A DNA stretch of 64,000 bases from Pseudomonas karstica (GTDB taxonomy: Bacteria; Pseudomonadota; Gammaproteobacteria; Pseudomonadales; Pseudomonadaceae): NCBI RefSeq assembly GCF_009707515.1, contig NZ_WLYI01000010.1, positions 80,674 through 144,673 of the forward strand, written 5' to 3'. This document shows, piece by piece, positions 8,034 through 17,209 of the stretch. Position 1 is the stretch's first letter, and each line of letters starts with the position of its first letter. A program made the translations under genes and the position numbers. The notes beneath the pieces are model-generated. The model did not search any database. It was not told the DNA's origin and was given only the letters and a program-made list of their open reading frames with translations.

Positions 8034-9406
8034 GACTGCACCTCCTTATCGGTGGCAATCAACCCTTGCTGTTCAAGCTCGATGGCACGTTGCAAGCTCG
8101 CCGCCCAATGCGCATGCTGGCGCACGAACAGGCCTTCATCTTCGGTTTTCACGCCGCTGAGCTGCGGGTTGATACCCATGGCCCGGGCATTCTCATCAGC
8201 GCCTTCGACCCATTGTTTGGCGCCTCGGCTGAGGTCATTCCACAAGGTAGTCGCGCCTTGATAGCCAACCTGGCAGGCGCGGAACTCTTCCAGGTCGTCA
8301 GGCGTACCCATGCCACTGACGTTGAAGAAATCCTCGTACTGGCGGATGCGTGTCGCCCGTTCCTGGGCACTTTCGCCCTTGGGCGCCATGCAATAAATCG
8401 TCACCTCGGTCTTGTCGACCGCGATAGGCCGCACCACACGGATCTGCGTCGAGAACTGATCCATCAGGTAGACGTTGGGATAGAGGCAGAGATTGCGCGT
8501 CTGGTCGACGATAAAGTCGGCACGCTCCTGGCCCAGGCGCTCGGCCAGCTCCTCGCGATGCGCATGCACTGGACGCACTTGCGGATTGAGCAGGTGGGTC
8601 CACAGCAGGATATGACCGTGCTCGAAGGCATACACGCCGCCGAGGCTTTTGGACCAGCCATTGGCGTCGACAGTGCGCGTGCCTTCGGCCTCGTAGTTGC
8701 GCCGGCCCATGGTTGCCGAGTAGTTCCAGTGCACCGAGCTGACGTGATAACCATCGGCGCCATTCTCGATCTGCAGCTTCCAGTTGCCATCGTAGACATA
8801 GGTCGAACTGCCGCGTAGCACCTCCAGGCCCTGCGGTGCCTGATCGACCATCTGGTCAATGATGACGCGGGTTTCGCCCAAATAATCGCTCAGCTCCGGC
8901 ACCGCTTCGCTGAGGCTGCCAAACAGGAAACCCCGGTAGTTTTCGAAACGGCCCAGGCGCTTGAGGTCGTGCGAGCCGTCGCAATCGAAACTGTCGGGAT
9001 AGGCGCCGCCTTTGGCATCCTTCACTTTGAGCAGCTTGCCGGCGTTGCTGAACGTCCAGCCGTGAAACGGGCAGGTAAACGAACCCTTGTTACCTTGCTT
9101 GCGCCGGCAGAGCATAGCGCCACGGTGAGCACAGGCATTGACCAGGCCGTGCAGTACAGCCTGTTTATCTCGGGTGATGACGACCGGCTGACGGCCAATC
9201 CAGGTGGTGAAATAGTCGTTGATTTCCGGCACCTGGCTTTCATGCGCCAGGTAGACCCAGCCACTTTCGAAAATGTGCTTCATTTCCAGGGCGAACAGGT
9301 CGGGGTCGGTAAAGATATCGCGGCGGCAGCGGAAAACCCCGGTGGCGGGATCATCTTGAACGCTATCGCTGAGTTGGCGTGCGAGTCGGTCGAGCGTGCT
9401 GATCAT
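8030..9406 (-). CDS. benA: Benzoate 1,2-dioxygenase large (alpha) subunit
   Basis: A 458-residue catalytic subunit that adds O2 to benzoate to give the cis-1,2-diol carboxylate. Rieske [2Fe-2S] ligands are Cys92/His94 and Cys112/His115. The mononuclear iron site is in the segment ENGADGYHVSSVHWNY, with His221 and His226. It is the first gene of the ben catabolic operon. The ATG at 9406 follows GGAGGGCC. A BenR/XylS-type tandem site lies 66-101 bases upstream, and an AAGAACAA motif next to the ribosome site is a candidate Crc target. Confidence 0.95.
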   Translation of the reverse strand: MISTLDRLARQLSDSVQDDPATGVFRCRRDIFTDPDLFALEMKHIFESGWVYLAHESQVPEINDYFTTWIGRQPVVITRDKQAVLHGLVNACAHRGAMLCRRKQGNKGSFTCPFHGWTFSNAGKLLKVKDAKGGAYPDSFDCDGSHDLKRLGRFENYRGFLFGSLSEAVPELSDYLGETRVIIDQMVDQAPQGLEVLRGSSTYVYDGNWKLQIENGADGYHVSSVHWNYSATMGRRNYEAEGTRTVDANGWSKSLGGVYAFEHGHILLWTHLLNPQVRPVHAHREELAERLGQERADFIVDQTRNLCLYPNVYLMDQFSTQIRVVRPIAVDKTEVTIYCMAPKGESAQERATRIRQYEDFFNVSGMGTPDDLEEFRACQVGYQGATTLWNDLSRGAKQWVEGADENARAMGINPQLSGVKTEDEGLFVRQHAHWAASLQRAIELEQQGLIATDKEVQS

Positions 9407-9421
9407 GGGGTAGGCCCTCCG

Positions 9422-9429
9422 TTGTTCTT
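9422..9429 (-). promoter_or_regulatory. Candidate Crc/Hfq (AANAANAA) site before benA
   Basis: The minus strand reads AAGAACAA immediately before the benA ribosome site GGAGGG, matching AANAANAA. Crc control of benzoate genes is established in P. putida, so a site here is expected. Confidence 0.45.
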
Positions 9430-9471
9430 GTATCAGGCCCCCTCACCTTATGTGCTTGCCCTGCCCCCCAA

Positions 9472-9507
9472 TATCCGCTGACTGCAAATCGCTATCCGCC
9501 CGGCGCG
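9472..9507 (-). promoter_or_regulatory. BenR/XylS-type tandem binding site upstream of benA
   Basis: On the minus strand the proximal copy is TGCA-GTCAGC-GGATA (9486-9472), a perfect match to the XylS/BenR consensus TGCA-N6-GGNTA. A distal copy (9507-9493) keeps GGATA but has CGCG in place of TGCA. The two GGATA blocks are 21 bp apart, two helical turns, as in the XylS-dependent Pm promoter. Confidence 0.7.
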
Positions 9508-9512
9508 CCCTT

Positions 9513-10460
9513 TTATCTTTGCCGCCGCCAGGTCTGCGAAGGCAGCTCGCCAAAGCGCTTGCGGTACGACTCGGAGAAGCGCCCCAGATGCAGAAAGCCG
9601 TAATCGAGCGCCACTTCCGTGACACTGCGCGCCTTGGCCAACTGCAACACCGCATGCACCCGCTCCAGCTTGCGCTGACGCATATAGTCACGGGGTGACA
9701 AGCCCACCTGGCGTTCGAAAAGGGTGTACAGCGAGCGCTCGCCAACCCTTGCCACCGCCATCAGTTGTTTGACGCTGATATCTTCGGTCAAGTGTTCTTC
9801 AATGAATTGTCGCACCGGCTCGAAACCACCGCGCTCATCAGGCCGGGGAACAACCCGCAGGACATTGTTGGTCAGCAGCGCCAGGAGCTTGTTCGCCACA
9901 ATCCGCTCATACAGGGCCTGCACTTCAGACTCTGCAGCATTCTCGGCCTCATGGCAGATCAACCCCAGCAGTGGCAGGAAACCGCCCATTTCGGTGAGGT
10001 CATGGCGCGCGGCAACGAAGCGGATGCCTTGCTGTGGAAGCGTCCAGTGCTGCTCAAGGCAAGCGTTCTCGAGTAGGCGCACAGGCAGTTTGATGATGAA
10101 TTTTTCGCAATCTGCGGAATAGGTCAGGTCCACGGGATCATCAGGATTGATCAGCAGAACTTCGCCAGGCCCCAATACCTGTTCCTGGCCACGGGACGTC
10201 GAGCGGCAATGGCCTTGCAGCAGAATCTGCAGGTGGTAAATCGTCTCCAGCGCTGTCGACGTCACCCTCACCGGGGCGCCATAACGGATACGGCACAAAT
10301 CCAGGCTGGAGAAGGTTCGATGGCTGATGCTCGCCTGGGGCCGGCCTTTGGGTGGCAGGCGGATACAATGGCTGCCAACATGCTGATTGACGTAGTCCGA
10401 CACGGCATGGGGGTCGGCACGATCGAAAATCTGGCTGCGCTCACTCAATAGCACGGTCAT
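9513..10460 (-). CDS. benR: AraC/XylS-family activator of the ben operon
   Basis: A 315-residue regulator. The N-terminal effector domain (about 1-200) is of the AraC ligand-binding-like type, and the C-terminal AraC DNA-binding domain has two helix-turn-helix motifs (ISVKQLMAVARVGERSLYTL and VTEVALDYGFLHLGRFSESY). It lies immediately upstream of and in the same direction as benA, the usual benR-benABCD order. A tandem TGCA-N6-GGNTA site is present before benA. BenR binds benzoate in characterised relatives; that this protein does so is inferred. Confidence 0.92.
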   Translation of the reverse strand: MTVLLSERSQIFDRADPHAVSDYVNQHVGSHCIRLPPKGRPQASISHRTFSSLDLCRIRYGAPVRVTSTALETIYHLQILLQGHCRSTSRGQEQVLGPGEVLLINPDDPVDLTYSADCEKFIIKLPVRLLENACLEQHWTLPQQGIRFVAARHDLTEMGGFLPLLGLICHEAENAAESEVQALYERIVANKLLALLTNNVLRVVPRPDERGGFEPVRQFIEEHLTEDISVKQLMAVARVGERSLYTLFERQVGLSPRDYMRQRKLERVHAVLQLAKARSVTEVALDYGFLHLGRFSESYRKRFGELPSQTWRRQR

Positions 10461-10968
10461 GGTTGCGTCTCTTATATTTTTATTGGGCCCAGGCTGATGC
10501 CAAGATGCCCCGCTGGCAAGACCTGTGTGGCAGCAGTTTGGAAATCACGGCAGATTCAGTGGCTTGACCATCATGTGTTCGGTTAACACTATGGGTATCG
10601 AAACGTTCGATGGTGATAGCCGCCATGATACGTCCTATCTCCATTATGTGTGTTCTTCAATGAAGATTGACCCGGGGAAAGCAGGCCGTCCAATATTGAT
10701 TAGGTCTCCCTTAATACCCTGGAGGTATCGTGGGGCTTCGCCATTTACGCGAGTACCACGGAACAAGCCCAGTGTCATTTTTACGCCCTGCGCAACAGTC
10801 TTTTGTCATCAGCAGGATTGATAGCTTCCTAACGAAACCCCCATTCTAGGGGGCTCTCTTCGCGCTTATATCATTCCGAATGATAGTTACCTTTGTTTCA
10901 TTCGATTCGTGAGATAGCACATCGCCGAGCATGATCCGCCCATCTCAATACTTTGGCGGATGCACCTC
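10461..10968. other. Intergenic region between benR and mexE
   Basis: About 500 bases without a convincing gene. A 98-codon open frame at 10525-10821 has low-complexity, non-family sequence and no ribosome site. The region must hold the benR promoter (minus) and the mexE promoter (plus). Two LysR-type motif candidates lie at 10570-10611. Nothing else is recognised. Confidence 0.6.
10570..10611 (+). promoter_or_regulatory. Candidate LysR-type (MexT-like) sites upstream of mexE
   Basis: One candidate is ATCA-N4-TTCGGT-N4-ACTAT (10570-10592), close to the MexT consensus ATCA-N5-GTCGAT-N4-ACYAT but one base short in the first spacer. The palindrome ATCGAA-ACG-TTCGAT (10597-10611) follows. They lie about 360-400 bases before mexE, rather far, and no mexT gene is adjacent, so this is tentative. 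Confidence 0.3.
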
Positions 10969-12213
10969 ATGGAACAGTCACTCAAACATTTTCGCTATCC
11001 CTTGGCCATTTTGGCCGTGATGGTGATGAGCGCCTGCGGCAAAACCCCTGACCAAGCGGCCGCCATGCCAGCCAGCAGCGTCAGCGTCGCCAAGGTCCTG
11101 GAACAACCTGTCAATGAATGGGACGAGGTCACCGGTCGCCTGGAAGCCCCGGAAACCGTACAGATTCGTCCGCGAGTTTCCGGCCAGATCGACCAGGTGG
11201 CCTTTACTGAAGGTGCACTGGTCAAGAAAGGCGACTTGCTGTTCCAGATCGACCCGCGTCCATTCCAGGCCGAAGTGCGTCGCCTCGAAGCCCAGTTGGC
11301 GCAGACTCGCGCCGCCGCCGTCCGCAGCGAGAACGAAGCCCGACGCGGCGATCGCCTGCGCCAGAGCAATGCGATCTCGGCGGAGCTGGCCGATTCGCGC
11401 ACCACTGCCGCCCAGGAAGCCCGCGCCGCCGTCGCCGGGATCCAGGCACAGTTGGACCTGGCCAAGTTGAACCTGAGCTTCACCCGCGTCACCTCGCCGA
11501 TCAGTGGCCGTGTCAGCCGGGCCGACATCACCGCCGGCAACCTGGTGACCGCCGATGTCACCGAACTGACCAGTGTGGTCTCCACCGACAAAATCTATGC
11601 CTACTTCGACGCCGATGAGCGCGTGTACCTCAAGTACACCGAACTGGCGCGCCAGGGTCGCCGTGGGGCCACCACTCCGGTGTACCTGGGCCTGTCGAAC
11701 GAAGACGGCAACCCGCACCTGGGCGAGATGAACTTCATCGACAACCAGGTCAACCCGGCGACCGGCACCATCCGTGGCCGAGCAGTGTTTGATAACACTG
11801 ACGGACGCTTCACGCCAGGCCTGTACGCACGCTTGAAACTGGTGGGCAGTGGCACCTACTCCGCCGTGCTGATCAACGACGAAGCGGTGGGTACCGATTT
11901 AGGCAAGAAGTTCGTGCTGGTGATGGATGGCGACAACAAATCGTCGTACCGCGCCGTGGAACTGGGGCCGAAGATCGAAGGCTTGCGCATCGTGCGCAGC
12001 GGCCTGAACAAGGACGACACCATTATCGTCAAGGGCCTGCAGCGGGTTCGCCCGGGTTCACCGGTAGCTCCGCAAACCATCCCGATGGCCAGCAAGGAAA
12101 CCCTCGCCGCATTGGCACAACAACGACAAGCGCTTGAAGCCAGCAACCTGGAGCAGGTGACGACGGAAAAAACCGCCTCCAAGCTCGCAAGCACTGCGAC
12201 TCCACGCGGTTAA
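10969..12213 (+). CDS. mexE: RND efflux periplasmic adaptor MexE
   Basis: A 414-residue membrane fusion lipoprotein of the MexEF-OprN tripartite pump. The signal peptide ends in the lipobox MSAC. The lipoyl/hairpin region has GRLEAPETVQIRPRVSG and a long coiled coil (AEVRRLEAQLAQTRAAAVRS). The sequence is close to P. aeruginosa MexE through its length, including NPATGTIRGRAVFDN. The ATG at 10969 (MEQSLKHF) matches the P. aeruginosa N-terminus. An ATG nine bases upstream is possible. It is the first gene of the operon. Family substrates are chloramphenicol, quinolones and quinolone-signal precursors. Confidence 0.92.
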   Translation: MEQSLKHFRYPLAILAVMVMSACGKTPDQAAAMPASSVSVAKVLEQPVNEWDEVTGRLEAPETVQIRPRVSGQIDQVAFTEGALVKKGDLLFQIDPRPFQAEVRRLEAQLAQTRAAAVRSENEARRGDRLRQSNAISAELADSRTTAAQEARAAVAGIQAQLDLAKLNLSFTRVTSPISGRVSRADITAGNLVTADVTELTSVVSTDKIYAYFDADERVYLKYTELARQGRRGATTPVYLGLSNEDGNPHLGEMNFIDNQVNPATGTIRGRAVFDNTDGRFTPGLYARLKLVGSGTYSAVLINDEAVGTDLGKKFVLVMDGDNKSSYRAVELGPKIEGLRIVRSGLNKDDTIIVKGLQRVRPGSPVAPQTIPMASKETLAALAQQRQALEASNLEQVTTEKTASKLASTATPRG

Positions 12214-12228
12214 GGGACAACACTCAAG

Positions 12229-15200
12229 ATGAATTTTTCCAAGTTCTTCATTTCGCGGCCGATCTTCGCAGCGGTGCTCTCGCTGTTGATCCTGATCGCC
12301 GGTGCAATTTCACTGTTCCAGTTGCCGATCAGTGAATACCCGGAAGTCGTACCGCCTACCGTGGTGGTACGCGCCAACTTCCCCGGCGCCAACCCTAAAG
12401 TCATCGGTGAAACCGTTGCCGCGCCCCTGGAGCAAGCCATTACCGGCGTTGAGAACATGCTGTACATGTCCTCCCAGTCGACGGCCGACGGCAAGATCAC
12501 CCTGACCATCACCTTCGCCCTCGGCACCGACCTGGACAACGCCCAGGTACAGGTGCAGAACCGCGTAACCCGGACCCAGCCCAAGCTGCCGGAAGAAGTG
12601 ACCCGGATAGGTATTACCGTGGACAAGGCCTCTCCGGACCTGACCATGGTGGTGCACTTGACCTCACCGGACCAGCGCTACGACATGCTCTACCTGTCCA
12701 ACTACGCCATCCTCAATATCAAGGATGAGTTGGCGCGCCTGGGCGGTGTCGGTGACGTGCAGTTGTTCGGCATGGGCGACTACTCCCTGCGGGTCTGGCT
12801 GGACCCGAACAAGACCGCTTCGCGCAACCTGACGGCCACTGATGTGGTGACTGCGATTCGCGAGCAGAACCGCCAGGTGGCCGCTGGTGCCCTGGGTGCG
12901 CCACCTGCACCGAATGCCACCAGCTTCCAGCTGTCGGTCAACACCCAAGGTCGCCTGGTGACCGAGGAAGAGTTCGAGAACATCATTATCCGCGCAGGCG
13001 ACAACGGTGAGATCACCCGCCTCAAAGACATCGCGCGGGTGGAGCTGGGTTCCAGCCAATACGCCCTGCGTTCGTTACTCAACAACCAACCGGCGGTGGC
13101 GATCCCGATCTTCCAGCGTCCGGGTTCCAACGCCATCGAAATATCCAATGAAGTGCGCGCCAAGATGGCGGAACTCAAGCAGAGTTTCCCCGAAGGTATG
13201 GACTTCAGCATCGTCTATGACCCGACCATCTTCGTTCGTGGCTCCATCGAAGCGGTGGTTCACACCCTGTTCGAAGCACTGATCCTGGTAGTGCTGGTGG
13301 TGATCCTGTTCCTGCAAACCTGGCGCGCCTCGATCATCCCGTTGGTGGCAGTACCGGTATCGTTGATTGGTACCTTTGCAGTGATGCACCTGTTTGGCTT
13401 TTCCCTCAACGCCCTGTCGCTGTTCGGGCTGGTATTGGCCATCGGTATCGTGGTGGACGACGCCATCGTGGTGGTGGAAAACGTCGAACGAAACATCGAG
13501 CTGGGCCTGAAACCGTTCGAGGCCACCCAAAAGGCCATGAGCGAAGTGACCGGCCCGATCATCGCCACGGCGCTGGTGCTGTGTGCGGTGTTTATCCCGG
13601 CGGCCTTTATCAGCGGCTTGACCGGGCAGTTCTACAAACAGTTCGCCTTGACCATTGCCATTTCGACGGTGATCTCGGCCTTCAACTCACTGACCTTGTC
13701 CCCTGCCCTGGCTGCCGTGCTGCTGCGCAGCCATGACGCGCCAAAGGACCGCTTTTCGAAAATTCTCGACAAAATTTTCGGGGCCTGGTTGTTCCGTCCG
13801 TTCAACCGTTTCTTCGATCGGGCCAGCCATGGTTACGTCGGCACGGTACGCCGGGTGATTCGCGGCAGCGGCATCGCACTGTTTCTGTACGCAGGCTTGA
13901 TGGTGCTGACCTGGTTCGGTTTTGCCCACACTCCGACCGGCTTCGTACCGGCCCAGGACAAGCAATACCTGGTGGCCTTCGCCCAATTACCGGACGCCGC
14001 GAGCCTTGACCGCACCGAAGATGTGATCAAGCGCATGTCCGATATCGCCCTGAAACAACCGGGTGTGGATAGCGCCGTGGCGTTCCCTGGCCTGTCGATC
14101 AACGGTTTCACCAACAGCACCAACAGCGGCATCGTGTTCGTGACCTTGAAGCCCTTTGACGAGCGTAAAGGGCCGGGCATGTCCGCCGGGGCCATCGCCG
14201 GTGCGTTGAACGGCAAGTACAGCGATATCCAGGAAGCCTATATGGCGATCTTCCCACCGCCGCCGGTACAGGGCCTGGGCACCATTGGCGGGTTCCGCCT
14301 GCAAGTGGAAGACCGTGGCAACCTGGGTTACGACGAACTGTACAAAGAAGTGCAGAACGTCATCACCAAGAGCCGCACCGTACCGGAACTGGCCGGCTTG
14401 TTCACCAGTTACACGGTCAACGTGCCTCAGGTCGATGCCGCCATCGACCGGGAAAAAGCCAAGACCCATGGCGTGGCGATCAGCGACATCTTCGACACCC
14501 TGCAGATTTACCTGGGTTCGCTGTATGCCAACGACTTCAACCGTTTTGGCCGTACCTATCAGGTCAACGTGCAGGCTGAGCAGCAGTTCCGCCTGGACGA
14601 AGAGCAGATCGGCCAGTTGAAAGTACGCAACAATAAGGGCGAGATGATCCCACTGGCGACCTTTATCAAGGTCAGCGACACCTCGGGGCCGGACCGCGTG
14701 ATGCACTACAACGGTTTCATCACCGCCGAAATCAACGGCAACGCGGCACCGGGCTACAGCTCCGGCCAGGCTGAAGCGGCGATTGAGAAACTGTTGAAGG
14801 ACGAACTGCCCAACGGCATGACCTACGAGTGGACCGACCTGACGTACCAGCAAATCCTCTCGGGCAACACCGCGCTGTTCGTGTTCCCGCTCTGCGTGCT
14901 GCTGGCGTTCCTGGTACTGGCCGCCCAATACGAAAGCTGGAGCCTGCCACTGGCGGTGATCCTGATCGTACCGATGACCCTGCTGTCGGCCATCACCGGG
15001 GTGATTATCTCTGGCGGCGACAACAACATCTTTACCCAGATCGGCTTGATCGTACTGGTGGGGCTTGCCTGTAAGAACGCGATTCTGATCGTCGAGTTTG
15101 CCAAGGATAAACAGCAGGAAGGTCTCGATCCGCTCGCCGCGGTACTGGAAGCCTGCCGCCTGCGTCTGCGGCCAATCCTGATGACCTCGTTCGCCTTCAT

Positions 15201-15408
15201 CATGGGTGTGGTCCCCCTGGTGTTCTCCAGCGGTGCCGGTGCCGAAATGCGTCATGCCATGGGCGTGGCGGTGTTCTCCGGGATGATCGGTGTGACGTTC
15301 TTTGGTCTGCTGTTGACACCAGTGTTCTACGTACTGATCCGTCGTTTTGTCGAGCGCAGCGAAGCACGCAAAGCGGCCAAGGCCTTGAAGCTGGAGACAC
15401 AGCAATGA
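12229..15408 (+). CDS. mexF: RND efflux inner-membrane transporter MexF
   Basis: A 1059-residue HAE1-type proton antiporter with 12 membrane spans and two large periplasmic loops. The span 4 motif IGIVVDDAIVVVENVER carries the proton-relay Asp pair, and the family signature PISEYPEVVPPTVVVRANFPG lies near the N-terminus. It starts 15 bases after mexE and overlaps oprN (ATGA). Full length, no defects seen. Confidence 0.95.
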   Translation: MNFSKFFISRPIFAAVLSLLILIAGAISLFQLPISEYPEVVPPTVVVRANFPGANPKVIGETVAAPLEQAITGVENMLYMSSQSTADGKITLTITFALGTDLDNAQVQVQNRVTRTQPKLPEEVTRIGITVDKASPDLTMVVHLTSPDQRYDMLYLSNYAILNIKDELARLGGVGDVQLFGMGDYSLRVWLDPNKTASRNLTATDVVTAIREQNRQVAAGALGAPPAPNATSFQLSVNTQGRLVTEEEFENIIIRAGDNGEITRLKDIARVELGSSQYALRSLLNNQPAVAIPIFQRPGSNAIEISNEVRAKMAELKQSFPEGMDFSIVYDPTIFVRGSIEAVVHTLFEALILVVLVVILFLQTWRASIIPLVAVPVSLIGTFAVMHLFGFSLNALSLFGLVLAIGIVVDDAIVVVENVERNIELGLKPFEATQKAMSEVTGPIIATALVLCAVFIPAAFISGLTGQFYKQFALTIAISTVISAFNSLTLSPALAAVLLRSHDAPKDRFSKILDKIFGAWLFRPFNRFFDRASHGYVGTVRRVIRGSGIALFLYAGLMVLTWFGFAHTPTGFVPAQDKQYLVAFAQLPDAASLDRTEDVIKRMSDIALKQPGVDSAVAFPGLSINGFTNSTNSGIVFVTLKPFDERKGPGMSAGAIAGALNGKYSDIQEAYMAIFPPPPVQGLGTIGGFRLQVEDRGNLGYDELYKEVQNVITKSRTVPELAGLFTSYTVNVPQVDAAIDREKAKTHGVAISDIFDTLQIYLGSLYANDFNRFGRTYQVNVQAEQQFRLDEEQIGQLKVRNNKGEMIPLATFIKVSDTSGPDRVMHYNGFITAEINGNAAPGYSSGQAEAAIEKLLKDELPNGMTYEWTDLTYQQILSGNTALFVFPLCVLLAFLVLAAQYESWSLPLAVILIVPMTLLSAITGVIISGGDNNIFTQIGLIVLVGLACKNAILIVEFAKDKQQEGLDPLAAVLEACRLRLRPILMTSFAFIMGVVPLVFSSGAGAEMRHAMGVAVFSGMIGVTFFGLLLTPVFYVLIRRFVERSEARKAAKALKLETQQ

Positions 15409-16820
15409 GTGTGAAAGTGTTCCTGCCAAGCCTGCTGGTACTGGCGCTCAGCGCCTGTGCCGTGGGCCCTGACTACCAAACCCAAACCCCGGAGGCGGCC
15501 AATATCACGGCTGCCGCCGACGCCAAGCAGTACGACCACGCGAAGTTCGAGGGCATCTGGTGGCAGCAGTTCGAGGACCCGACCCTTAATCAGTTAGTGA
15601 CCCAGTCCCTGCAGGGCAACCGTGACCTGCGTGTGGCCTTTGCCCGTCTGCGGGCCGCCCGGGCGATTCGTGATGACGCCAGCAATGACGCCATGCCGAC
15701 CATCACCAGCCGTGCCAGCAGTGACCTGGCCAAGGGACAAATCCCTGGCCAGACCACCCGCCGTGTGAACAGCGAACGCTACGACCTGGGCCTGGACATG
15801 GCCTGGGAGCTGGACCTGTTCGGCCGTATCCAGCGCAACCTGGAAGCCAGCGACGCGGACCAACAGGCCGCCGAAGCCGATCTCTATCAGTTGCAAGTCA
15901 GCATGATTGCCGAATTGGTGGACGCTTACGGTCAACTGCGGGGCGCGCAACTGCGGGAAAAAATCGCCCTGGCCAACCTGAAGAACCAACAGGATTCGCG
16001 CACCATCACTGAAAGCCTGCGCGACGCGGGTGTCGGTGACCAACTGGACGTGGTACGTGCCGACGCGCGCCTGGCGGCGGTGGAAGCCAGCGTTCCGCAA
16101 CTGCAGGCCGAGCAAGTGCGCGAGCGTAATCGTATCGCCACCCTCCTCGGCCAGCGCCCCGACAAACTGAGCGTGGACCTGAGCCCCGCGAACCTGCCGG
16201 CCATTGCCAAGGCGCTGCCGATTGGCGACCCGGGGCAATTGCTGCAACGTCGCCCGGACATCCTCAGTGCCGAACGCAAACTGGCCGCCGCCACCGCGCG
16301 GATCGGCGTGGCCAAGGCCGACCTGTTCCCACGGGTCAGCCTCAGCGGCTTCCTTGGCTTTACCGCCGGCCGTGGTTCGCAGATCGGTTCATCCGCCGCC
16401 AACGCCTGGGCCCTGGGCCCAAGCATCACCTGGGCAGCCTTTGACCTGGGCAGCGTGCGCGCGCGCTTGCGCGGTGCCGATGCCGAAGCCGAGGGCGCCC
16501 TGGCGACGTATGAGCAACAAGTGCTGCTGGCCCTGGAAGAGTCGGAAAACGCCTTCAGCGATTATGGCAAACGCCAGCAGCGCCTGGTTTCGCTGATTCG
16601 TCAGAGCGAGTCCAGCCGCGCCGCCGCCGACCTGGCAGAAATTCGCTATCGCGAAGGCAGCGCGGATTTCCTGGTGCTGCTGGACGCCCAGCGTGAGCGC
16701 CTGGCGGCCGAAGATTCCCAGGCCCAGGCCGAAGTGGATCTGTATCGCGGCATTGTTGCGATCTACAAGGCATTGGGTGGAGGTTGGCAGCCGGACACCA
16801 CGGTGGCCAGCGCAAAGTAA
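15405..16820 (+). CDS. oprN: Outer-membrane efflux lipoprotein OprN
   Basis: A 471-residue TolC/OprM-type outer-membrane factor. The lipobox LSACAVGPDYQ anchors the protein. Two internally similar halves carry coiled-coil helices (the second half contains RRPDILSAERKLAAATARIG, typical of the NodT family). It is the last gene of mexEF-oprN, translationally coupled to mexF, and is followed 43 bases downstream by a strong intrinsic terminator. Confidence 0.93.
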   Translation: MSVKVFLPSLLVLALSACAVGPDYQTQTPEAANITAAADAKQYDHAKFEGIWWQQFEDPTLNQLVTQSLQGNRDLRVAFARLRAARAIRDDASNDAMPTITSRASSDLAKGQIPGQTTRRVNSERYDLGLDMAWELDLFGRIQRNLEASDADQQAAEADLYQLQVSMIAELVDAYGQLRGAQLREKIALANLKNQQDSRTITESLRDAGVGDQLDVVRADARLAAVEASVPQLQAEQVRERNRIATLLGQRPDKLSVDLSPANLPAIAKALPIGDPGQLLQRRPDILSAERKLAAATARIGVAKADLFPRVSLSGFLGFTAGRGSQIGSSAANAWALGPSITWAAFDLGSVRARLRGADAEAEGALATYEQQVLLALEESENAFSDYGKRQQRLVSLIRQSESSRAAADLAEIRYREGSADFLVLLDAQRERLAAEDSQAQAEVDLYRGIVAIYKALGGGWQPDTTVASAK

Positions 16821-16862
16821 TCTGAAGAGCTCCTTTGGTTGGTCGCATCCAACCAATTTTTA

Positions 16863-16897
16863 GCCCCGTGGTCCATTCGGTCACGGGGCTTTTTTTT
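16863..16897 (+). terminator. Rho-independent terminator of mexEF-oprN
   Basis: Perfect 8-bp stem GCCCCGTG (16863-16870) / CACGGGGC (16882-16889), an 11-base loop, and a run of eight T (16890-16897). Confidence 0.93.
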
Positions 16898-17209
16898 GGA
16901 GCGTCCTAAAATGTTGAAAGTTACGTCTGTAAGCCAAACAAGAAGCCCTTCGTAAGTAACTTCCTAATACCGCTCTGCACTTGGTATTCAGGCTTAGCTG
17001 TTTTCATTGACATGCTCATTTTGCGTCAGCAAATTCTCCAGTTATGGAGGCACTGATACATATCACTTGCGCAATACTGACAACATTGTCTTTACTCAAG
17101 TGGCGCCGATTAGTTCATAAATTACGCGGAGGCTCGCAGACGAGTTAGGGCCTCCCGCGTAGTTCTGGACCGAAACTCCAATAGTAGCCTTTAAAACAAG
17201 GATCACCCC
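16898..17209. other. Intergenic boundary between oprN and the AT-rich patch
   Basis: About 310 bases with falling GC towards the right. It holds a TTGACA hexamer at 17007-17012, a long hairpin at 17123-17161 and two tiny open frames (14 codons at 16911, 34 codons at 17044). Neither shows a convincing ribosome site plus promoter. This is probably the promoter and leader of the foreign genes that follow. Confidence 0.5.
17123..17161 (+). other. Leader hairpin before the cupin remnant
   Basis: TACGCGG-AGGC (17123-17133) pairs with GCCTCCCGCGTA (17150-17161) with a single bulged G. This is an 11-bp GC-rich stem in an AT-rich setting, 49 bases before the TTG start of the next frame. There is no T run, so it may be an mRNA leader structure or attenuator. 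Confidence 0.45.

Noticed and set aside
10525..10821. 98-codon frame in the benR-mexE gap
   Set aside because: No ribosome site, no recognisable domain, overlaps probable regulatory DNA.
13987..15429. 480-codon open frame antisense to mexF
   Set aside because: A high-GC shadow frame with no family resemblance and no ribosome site; the mexF frame is unquestionable.
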